Positions 1 through 4,459 of a DNA stretch of 6,347 bases are shown in pieces (position 1 is the first letter of the stretch; each line of letters starts with the position of its first letter). The notes under the pieces were generated by a model. That model did no database searches, was not told the origin of the DNA, and saw only the letters and a list, made by a program, of their open reading frames with translations. Origin of the DNA: Bacteroidales bacterium UBA1184 (GTDB taxonomy: Bacteria > Bacteroidota > Bacteroidia > Bacteroidales > ML635J-15); assembly GCA_002310235.1 (NCBI GenBank), contig DBYO01000039.1, positions 1 through 6,347 on the forward strand, given 5' to 3'. Made by a program: the position numbers and the translations under genes.

Positions 1-23
1 TACAGCCGCATCTACATGGGAGC
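1..23. repeat. Terminal direct repeat, left copy
   Basis: The first 23 bases, starting TACAGCCGCATC, are identical to the last 23 (6325-6347). The PAP2 reading frame runs in register through the joined ends. This is what a circular assembly path with a short end overlap looks like, rather than a biological terminal repeat. Confidence 0.95.
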
Positions 24-114
24 TCACTTCCCCGGCGACGTAATCTGCGGAGCGGCGTTGGGATTGGCAGTCGGTTTCGGAGTAGGATACTTATTACAAC
101 GGAAACTCCTTTAA
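1..114 (+). CDS. PAP2-family phosphatase, C-terminal part (continues from 6127-6347)
   Basis: This reading frame opens at base 1 and ends at TAA 112-114, giving 37 residues. It starts with SRIYMGAHFPGDV, the third conserved block of the PAP2 (type 2 phosphatidic acid phosphatase) superfamily, in which the Arg and His take part in phosphoryl transfer. After it comes a hydrophobic, glycine-rich last membrane helix (about residues 17-31) and a short basic tail ending in RKLL. The first two catalytic blocks are at 6127-6347 and the frame is continuous if the window is circular. Family members dephosphorylate lipid substrates such as undecaprenyl diphosphate or lipid A in the inner membrane, and the substrate here cannot be told. 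The 3' end overlaps the convergent gene at 94-504 by 21 bp. The family call is firm; the specific role is unknown. Confidence 0.9.
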   Translation, partial: YSRIYMGAHFPGDVICGAALGLAVGFGVGYLLQRKLL

Positions 115-504
115 AGCTTCTATTCTCCCCTCTTCCACTTTATAGCAAAACATCGTCTTACCATTGGTTAAGGTGAGATATTTCACTTTCAGGCCGGAGT
201 AATATCTGATGGCTTGGTCTAAGACTTTTTCGGTTATCGGTACTGTTTCCGCTTTACATTCCACAATCATCTGCGGCTCGCCGAGCTTGTTGAAGACAAC
301 GATGTCGGCACGTTTCGGAAGGTTATTCACTTTTATGGAATACTCCACCGCAATGAGTCCTGCCGGCACTTTTCGTGTCTCCACGAGATAATATAGCATC
401 TTCTGCCGCACCTGCTCCTCTGGCGTTAAAGAAACCCATTGTCTCCGAAGCGGATCGAAGACAACCACTTTTTCATCAACAAGAGATGTTTTGAACCAGT
501 CCAT
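94..504 (-). CDS. Stand-alone HsdR N-terminal-type PD-(D/E)xK nuclease-domain protein
   Basis: A 136-residue protein resembling the type I restriction enzyme R-protein N-terminal domain that occurs as a short free-standing protein in many Bacteroidota. The sequence shows the nuclease core: E54, then KRADIVVF with D67, then the beta-strand VECKAE with E82 and K84, and a later Q97..RYY. This matches the E...D...ExK arrangement of PD-(D/E)xK folds. An LTPEEQVRQ helix (26-34) precedes the core, as is usual in the family. There is no helicase or ATPase domain, no methylase or specificity subunit nearby, no signal peptide and no membrane segment, so it is probably cytoplasmic and not part of a complete restriction system here. 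DNA processing or repair is possible, but the real role is not known. The length is close to that of free-standing relatives, though slightly shorter at the N-terminus. The 3' end overlaps the PAP2 3' end. Its start lies 23 bp after the upstream minus-strand gene. Confidence 0.82.
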   Translation of the reverse strand: MDWFKTSLVDEKVVVFDPLRRQWVSLTPEEQVRQKMLYYLVETRKVPAGLIAVEYSIKVNNLPKRADIVVFNKLGEPQMIVECKAETVPITEKVLDQAIRYYSGLKVKYLTLTNGKTMFCYKVEEGRIEALKEFPL

Positions 505-508
505 GATG

Positions 509-542
509 CAAAATTACGAAATCAGAGCTACATTTCCTCAAA
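509..542 (-). promoter_or_regulatory. Candidate Bacteroidota promoter for the HsdR_N-type gene
   Basis: On the minus strand TAATTTTG (516-509) fits the -7 box TAnnTTTG. A TTTG at 542-539 lies 22 bp further upstream, in the place of the -33 box. The -7 box ends only 4 nt before the ATG, so the transcript would be nearly leaderless. The -33 part lies in the last codons of the upstream gene. The match could be chance in AT-rich DNA. Confidence 0.35.
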
Positions 543-1172
543 AATCGCATCCAAAGTCCTATCGTCGGACTCGAAACCGAGCTGGTTCTTGATTTTCTGT
601 TTCCTTTTGAAGATTGCACTATCCGAAACACAGTAGATTTCAGACAATTCCAACGTTGAAAGGCGTGATTTCACTAAACAGCAAAACTGTAAATCTTTAG
701 CGGATATTTCATGGTTATTCAGAAACTCGACGAATGTCGGGAAAATCTCAGAAACAGCATCGCAAAGCTCGTTAATTTCACGTTCTTCAACAACTTCAAG
801 ATTAGGTTTTCTGACTGTTGAGAAATAGCCTTTCTGACAGAACTTTTTATATATGTCCTTGTGTTTCAGCAGTTCATATCTCAACGAAGTGTCCTGTTCG
901 CTTTGTTTTGCTTTTCTATCGTTGCTGCTATTCTTTTTCCAAATATATCTGACGACAAGCAAAACGCTGGCAACAACCACGAGCGCGACTCCCAACCACA
1001 AAAAAACATGGCTGTTTTGACTGTCGTTATTCTCAACAACTGTATTTTCATCTGGCATAATTGCGATTCTATAAGTCGCATTGCCTGTCTCTTTGTCGAC
1101 AGTCCCTGCAATTTCCACAGGATCGTCTGACAAATGATAAATTATTCCTTTTCTAATAGTGTCAGTTTCCAT
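528..1172 (-). CDS. Membrane-tethered helix-turn-helix protein (putative one-component regulator)
   Basis: A protein of 214 residues from the ATG at 1172. It has an N-terminal stretch of about 55 polar residues, one strong membrane helix (about 56-78, HVFLWLGVALVV onwards), a basic WKKN stop-transfer, a polar linker and a helical C-terminal domain. The last part (about 159-202) reads like the LuxR/sigma-region-4 type HTH common in Bacteroidota: CCLVKSRLSTLELSEIYCVS followed by DSAIFKRKQKIKNQLG. Charges favour an N-outside, C-inside topology, so a short periplasmic segment could signal to a cytoplasmic DNA-binding domain. Related Bacteroidota proteins often carry periplasmic TPRs; none are present here. 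An ATG further upstream (1241) would add 23 residues, but a promoter-like TACTTTTG lies inside that extension, so I prefer 1172. The gene is divergent from the exported-protein genes at 1414 onward and could control them. The HTH call is from pattern only. Confidence 0.75.
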   Translation of the reverse strand: METDTIRKGIIYHLSDDPVEIAGTVDKETGNATYRIAIMPDENTVVENNDSQNSHVFLWLGVALVVVASVLLVVRYIWKKNSSNDRKAKQSEQDTSLRYELLKHKDIYKKFCQKGYFSTVRKPNLEVVEEREINELCDAVSEIFPTFVEFLNNHEISAKDLQFCCLVKSRLSTLELSEIYCVSDSAIFKRKQKIKNQLGFESDDRTLDAIFEEM

Positions 1173-1182
1173 GTTTTTTTTG

Positions 1183-1190
1183 CAAAAGTA
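1183..1190 (-). promoter_or_regulatory. Candidate -7 box for the HTH gene
   Basis: TACTTTTG on the minus strand matches TAnnTTTG exactly and lies 10 nt before the preferred ATG (1172). No clear TTTG is seen at the -33 distance. The first TTCCA cluster (1208-1234) lies where a -33 element and activator site would be. Its position argues against the longer reading frame that starts at 1241. Confidence 0.45.
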
Positions 1191-1207
1191 GTCATTTTTT
1201 TGACCTT

Positions 1208-1234
1208 TTCCAGTAAAATTCCACTGTTTTTGCA
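1208..1234. promoter_or_regulatory. Operator-like cluster 1: TTCCA every 11 bp
   Basis: TTCCA begins at 1208 and 1219, and a one-mismatch copy (TTGCA) at 1230, so the units are one helical turn apart. The first 16 bases (TTCCAGTAAAATTCCA) match 14 of 16 bases of cluster 2. The cluster starts 18 bp upstream of the -7 box of the HTH gene. Direct repeats at 11 bp are typical of OmpR/PhoB-type regulator sites, but the protein that binds here is unknown. Confidence 0.4.
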
Positions 1235-1299
1235 CTTCCAATCTGTATTTTTTATAAATAATTGTATTTCAATGAATTATAAATGAAAATTTATAAAAA

Positions 1300-1326
1300 T
1301 TCCAGTAATTTTCCAATACATTTCCA
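1300..1326. promoter_or_regulatory. Operator-like cluster 2: TTCCA every 11 bp
   Basis: Three exact TTCCA copies begin at 1300, 1311 and 1322, each exactly 11 bp apart. The cluster ends about 22 bp upstream of a partial -7 box (CAATTTTG, 1349-1356) that could drive the rightward genes. This is the activator-over--33 layout seen with OmpR/PhoB-type sites. It has the same orientation as cluster 1. Confidence 0.42.
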
Positions 1327-1348
1327 TAGTTTTCAGAAATAATATAAA

Positions 1349-1357
1349 CAATTTTGC
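1349..1357 (+). promoter_or_regulatory. Weak candidate -7 box for the rightward genes
   Basis: CAATTTTGC differs from TAnnTTTGC in the first base. It would give a leader of roughly 50 nt before the ATG at 1414. No clear -33 TTTG is present. The nearest purine-rich stretch, AGGCGG (1391-1396), is 17 nt from the start and too far to be a normal ribosome binding site. Confidence 0.25.
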
Positions 1358-1413
1358 ACTTGACAGCGGATGCCGAAAAGCTAAAAGAGTAGGCGGAAAT
1401 AAAATCTATACTT

Positions 1414-1758
1414 ATGTTAAAATTCAAGAAAAGCCTTTTGGCACTCACAGCATTAACATTGTTGTCGGTTTATGTTTTTGCGAAAGACGACAACACCAAT
1501 AAAGAGCCAGTTCCTCCAAAACAGACAGAAACACCAAGCACAGATATGGAAGTTTCTGGTACTTATGTTTCTGTTACCTTTAATCCAGGAGTTATCACCA
1601 TCGTATGCCAAGGAAGCGAGGGTCGTTGCTTTACAATTCATGACAAAGAACTGGAAATCTACACTCGCACAGGTATAACTGAGACATATAATGTCACAAG
1701 CGTTACTCATGTCAGTGGCAAAGGAGATAACACGGAGTATATAATAGGTGTCGAATAA
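1414..1758 (+). CDS. Small secreted protein with a two-cysteine motif
   Basis: A 114-residue protein I do not recognise. Residues 1-23 form a clear Sec signal peptide: the basic MLKFKK start, a hydrophobic core LLALTALTLLSVYV, and an expected signal peptidase I cut after VFA (A23). The mature part starts with a charged, proline- and threonine-rich linker (24-45). It then continues as an apparently beta-rich domain containing CQGSEGRC (C65 and C72, six residues between), which could form a small disulphide loop in the periplasm. The size and the layout of signal peptide plus short cysteine-containing tail recall the small NVEAL-type exported proteins of Bacteroidota, but the NVEAL motif itself is absent, so this is only an analogy. 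It is first in the rightward run and 51 bp before the next gene, which suggests co-transcription. Confidence 0.72.
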   Translation: MLKFKKSLLALTALTLLSVYVFAKDDNTNKEPVPPKQTETPSTDMEVSGTYVSVTFNPGVITIVCQGSEGRCFTIHDKELEIYTRTGITETYNVTSVTHVSGKGDNTEYIIGVE

Positions 1759-1809
1759 CTAAAAAATTATAAAGCCAAACAATTTACTAACATTTAAAAT
1801 TTTTACATT

Positions 1810-2793
1810 ATGAACAAGAAAATGAAATTCGTTGCCACAGTGGCGACATTGCTCATCGCAGCAGCAGGAGTAATCACATTTGAGGCCTGCAACAAGAAAA
1901 ACGAAGTCGTTAACAACGCACCGCAGATGGCGCTGAACAAAGGCATCGTCTATCAAAACGAAGTACCAGACAGGGAGGCTTATATCCTTGAATTTGAGAA
2001 AAAACTTCAAGCTGGCGCTAAAAGCGACGAGGCTTTAACTGCTGAAAACGCCAATGCGTTTATGTTCGACATTCTTAACTTCGACTTTTGCAATATCAAT
2101 GGCGACGGTCCGGATAAGACTTATGAGACATCTACCTACACTTTGAATGTGTCGGACGGCATGATTAGTCTTAGCGAGTTCGCAAATCTTTATTCGCAGA
2201 TTTCAGCACATGTTTACGATTACTATCACAGCCTCAACCTCGACAACAAAAACTTTTATTGCATAGTGCCAGAGATTGCCGAGTTTGACGCAAATGCCAC
2301 TACAACAACTGTAACTGTAAACACAACATTGACAAGTGGTCAATTGTTAAGGGATAGAAGTGTTGACCCATGTGAGTATTTTACAGAACCATCTTATCAA
2401 TGGGAAGATGCCGCTGACACATTGACAAGATATTTGAACATGTTCAGAATGCCTTGTACGTCAGATGAAACAGGCAGATGCTATTTAACAAATTTCAGGT
2501 CGCATACGTTTTATTATAATGATCCTTATTTTAATTCACATCCAAATGCGCCGAAATTATATTTTTGTGGAAATTGTACATTTAATGCATCAATATCACC
2601 AGAAGAAATGTGTGAATTATATTGGAATTACCATGATTTAGCTCATGAATACTGTTATTATGCCTGTGTGTTGTATTATGATATAACTGGAATACGAGGT
2701 AATAAGAATAATGAAGTCCCTGTTCCAATACATCACAGTTTGTATTTTGAATATGCAGATGTTATGTGTACGGCCTTTGAAACACGATTATAA
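1810..2793 (+). CDS. Lipoprotein of unknown function with compositional break
   Basis: A 327-residue predicted lipoprotein. The signal peptide is MNKKMKFVATVATLL onwards, with the lipid-bearing cysteine at C27 in the FEAC-NKKN context. The Bacteroidota lipobox is loose, so this fits. The acidic surface-export signal usual just after the cysteine is not evident, so an outer-membrane, periplasm-facing position is as likely as the cell surface. I recognise no named domain. An acidic and helical stretch (about 40-130) is followed by a Thr/Asn-rich region (about 155-178) and then a C-terminal half unusually rich in Tyr, Cys and His, including YFCGNC, HEYCYYACVLYYD and HHSLYFEYADVMC. GC content drops from about 50% in the first half to about 30% after roughly position 2330, while the frame stays open. 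AT-rich sequence, not a Shine-Dalgarno site, precedes the ATG. Confidence 0.75.
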   Translation: MNKKMKFVATVATLLIAAAGVITFEACNKKNEVVNNAPQMALNKGIVYQNEVPDREAYILEFEKKLQAGAKSDEALTAENANAFMFDILNFDFCNINGDGPDKTYETSTYTLNVSDGMISLSEFANLYSQISAHVYDYYHSLNLDNKNFYCIVPEIAEFDANATTTTVTVNTTLTSGQLLRDRSVDPCEYFTEPSYQWEDAADTLTRYLNMFRMPCTSDETGRCYLTNFRSHTFYYNDPYFNSHPNAPKLYFCGNCTFNASISPEEMCELYWNYHDLAHEYCYYACVLYYDITGIRGNKNNEVPVPIHHSLYFEYADVMCTAFETRL

Positions 2794-2802
2794 ACATTAT
2801 TG

Positions 2803-2830
2803 ATGGTGTGCATGAATTCATGCACACCAT
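2803..2830. repeat. Perfect 28-bp palindrome
   Basis: ATGGTGTGCATGAA is followed directly by its exact reverse complement, centred on GAATTC. It lies 9 bp after the lipoprotein stop codon and 19 bp before the preferred start of the next gene. RNA from either strand would form a hairpin with about a 12-bp stem. No T-run follows, so it is not a classic intrinsic terminator. It could be a dispersed extragenic palindrome, a 3' mRNA stabiliser or a binding site. Confidence 0.85.
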
Positions 2831-2849
2831 GTATTCAAATCTTCGTAAT

Positions 2850-4325
2850 ATGAAAAAATTTTCAGTAACCTTAGCATTGATGATCATCACATTATTATCA
2901 TCAGCACAGAACTACAACACCTGGCTTCACCATGGCAACTATCCATTGAGCCAATGCTACAACATAATCGAGATGAGCGACGGAAATCTTGTTGTTAGAG
3001 AAGCGGTTTTCGATACAAGCAGCAATGATATCGGCTATAATCTCTACAAAATAACCCCAGATGGCGTTTTGCTCGATTCACTATTCATAGAGGATCATAA
3101 TATCTATAGCCTTAACCCCATGTTGCGCGACCCGGTGAATGCCAATAGTACAATCATGACGTCGTTTTACACGTTGGATGATATAAATTATTATAAAGCC
3201 ACGTATATCAATGACAACCTTGAGATAACAGATGAAGTTGAGACAATGCTTCCGGAAGGATGCCTTATACCGACAAAGTTTTTCGTTGACAGCAACAATG
3301 ACATGATATGCCGGGCAAAAATAGACAACAACAATTTCTTTCTCATGAGGATAGGGCTCGACGGCACCCTGAAATTTCAGTCTGATTCCATATCAACGGC
3401 AGGATCTGAATCGGGCATAGTGCTGGAAAACCCCGTTTTTCAGATTTCATCGGAGCCTTTGAAATACGGATATGTTTTGTTCAGGAACAATGATATAACC
3501 ATTGATATATATGATGAATGGTTCAACAAACTGGAGAGAAAAACCATCACAAATTATGATGGATGGAATCTTGGCACGTCTGTATATACAAATGCTTGTG
3601 GTACGGGTGATGGCGGTTTTATTGTTACGGCAAATGCTGCAAAACTTGAGGGTAGTCAGGTTACGCATAGGCTGCTTGCCATCAAATTAAATGCTAATGC
3701 TGAGATTGAAAATGCTATTTGTATAGGGAAAGATTATTATCTAAATGATTATCCACGATATTACTATCAAAACAAAAATCTTTGTGTGACTGAGAATAAC
3801 ATCTTTCTTGTATATGAGGAAAAGAAAGACAGACAAGAAAAACTGTCGGTGCAGACACTTTTTGTATCATGTCTGGACATGAATCTTGATCCTGTTTGGT
3901 CAAAACCATGTATGCACATATTGGATCTCGGGATGTTCGGAAACTATGGTTTAACCCCCCTCTCAAACGGAGGAGTTGCCATAGCTGGCTGGCTTTCTGA
4001 CGAACTATCATGGTATGAGTCGAAGGATATCTATGCCGTTGTCTTCGACAACTATCTGTCAACTGATGAATTGTCATCTTCAGAAAAGCCATTCCTCTGC
4101 TATCCCAACCCCGCCAAAGACATTGTCAGCATCAGCTTTGCTGAGAATTCAACCTGCCAGGAGGTAAACATCTATTCGCTGGACGGCCGCCTTGTAGAGA
4201 CGTGCCATGGCGCGTCTCTACAACAAACAACCGTCAACGTTGAAAACCTCAACGCCGGGGTTTATATCTTGAAAATCAGAATGGCGGATGGTAAGGAGTT
4301 TTCGGAGAGAATTGTGAAGGAATAG
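2850..4325 (+). CDS. Propeller-like secreted protein with type IX sorting domain
   Basis: A 491-residue protein from the ATG at 2850. A GTG at 2808 in the same frame lies inside the 28-bp palindrome and would put 14 residues before the signal peptide, so I reject it. Residues 1-20 are a signal peptide (MKKFSVTLALMIITLLSSA, cut before QNYN). The body (about 20-410) has repeated strand-turn units such as KITPDGVLL, RIGLDGTLKF, GTGDGGFIVTA and PLSNGGVAIAG, like the blades of a beta-propeller. The last 75 residues (about 417-491) are a Por-secretion-tail/T9SS type A sorting domain: CYPNPAKDIVSISF, VNIYSLDGRLVET, LNAGVYILKI and a final RIVKE. The product should cross the outer membrane through type IX secretion and end on the surface or outside. 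The ligand or enzyme activity is unknown. A 32-bp palindrome forms part of the sorting-domain coding sequence (4192-4223). Confidence 0.88.
   Translation: MKKFSVTLALMIITLLSSAQNYNTWLHHGNYPLSQCYNIIEMSDGNLVVREAVFDTSSNDIGYNLYKITPDGVLLDSLFIEDHNIYSLNPMLRDPVNANSTIMTSFYTLDDINYYKATYINDNLEITDEVETMLPEGCLIPTKFFVDSNNDMICRAKIDNNNFFLMRIGLDGTLKFQSDSISTAGSESGIVLENPVFQISSEPLKYGYVLFRNNDITIDIYDEWFNKLERKTITNYDGWNLGTSVYTNACGTGDGGFIVTANAAKLEGSQVTHRLLAIKLNANAEIENAICIGKDYYLNDYPRYYYQNKNLCVTENNIFLVYEEKKDRQEKLSVQTLFVSCLDMNLDPVWSKPCMHILDLGMFGNYGLTPLSNGGVAIAGWLSDELSWYESKDIYAVVFDNYLSTDELSSSEKPFLCYPNPAKDIVSISFAENSTCQEVNIYSLDGRLVETCHGASLQQTTVNVENLNAGVYILKIRMADGKEFSERIVKE
4192..4223. repeat. 32-bp palindrome inside the T9SS sorting-domain coding sequence
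   Basis: Arms TTGTAGAGACG and CGTCTCTACAA flank the central GCCATGGC. Only one of the 16 base pairs is not Watson-Crick, and it is a T/G pair. It is read in frame as part of LVETCHGASLQQ, in the loop between two conserved strands of the sorting domain. GTAGAGACG palindromes resemble dispersed repeats I remember from several bacterial phyla, but I cannot count copies here. Confidence 0.8.
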
Positions 4326-4331
4326 GATGAG

Positions 4332-4355
4332 ATTCCTCGCCTTGCGGCTCGGAAT
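4332..4355. repeat. REP-like extragenic palindrome
   Basis: ATTCCTCGCC, a 4-base TTGC loop, and GGCTCGGAAT make a stem with two central mismatches. It is embedded in a GATTCC...GGAATGACAA unit starting 6 bp after the T9SS gene stop codon. This unit resembles a dispersed extragenic repeat common in many bacterial genomes. It may act as an mRNA 3' end or a weak terminator. Confidence 0.6.
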
Positions 4356-4382
4356 GACAACGATACTTAAAGGGGAACAACA

Positions 4383-4435
4383 TGGCGCGGCTTGACGGAA
4401 CCTGCTGAATTGTTAATAACTTTCATGCCGCGCCA
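4383..4435. repeat. Inverted repeat TGGCGCGGC / GCCGCGCCA between two genes
   Basis: The arms are 9 bp, perfect and GC-rich (4383-4391 and 4427-4435), separated by 35 bp of lower GC. The interval includes TAACTTTC (4417-4424), one base from a Bacteroidota -7 box, with TTG at 4392-4394 in roughly the -33 place. A hairpin here could therefore cover the start of transcription of the next gene. It could equally be a short mobile-repeat remnant. Confidence 0.5.
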
Positions 4436-4459
4436 CAATGATAAACAAACAAAATTGCC

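Larger units (their letters stand above)
1173..1413. promoter_or_regulatory. AT-rich divergent intergenic region with phased repeats
   Basis: This 241-bp region lies between the minus-strand HTH gene and the plus-strand exported-protein genes. It holds two clusters of TTCCA at 11-bp spacing (see 1208-1234 and 1300-1326). An 11-bp perfect inverted repeat lies between them (arms 1249-1259 and 1289-1299, TTTTATAAAT core). The ten bases TTTTGCACTT occur twice (1228-1237 and 1352-1361). No convincing coding sequence or structured RNA is visible. Confidence 0.6.

Noticed and set aside
1173..1241. N-terminal extension of the HTH protein from the ATG at 1241
   Set aside because: It contains an exact -7 promoter box, its residues look like random translation, and the ATG at 1172 follows that box at a sensible distance.
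1208..1326. CRISPR array, suggested by regularly spaced repeats
   Set aside because: The repeats are only 5 bp with 6-bp gaps, far too short for CRISPR repeats and spacers, and no cas gene is present.
2808..2849. GTG start at 2808 for the T9SS cargo gene
   Set aside because: These codons lie largely in the perfect palindrome and would put 14 residues before an otherwise ideal MKK signal peptide at 2850.
3715..4092. 125-codon minus-strand frame inside the T9SS cargo gene
   Set aside because: It is the antisense of a confidently coding region and shows no domain or start signals.
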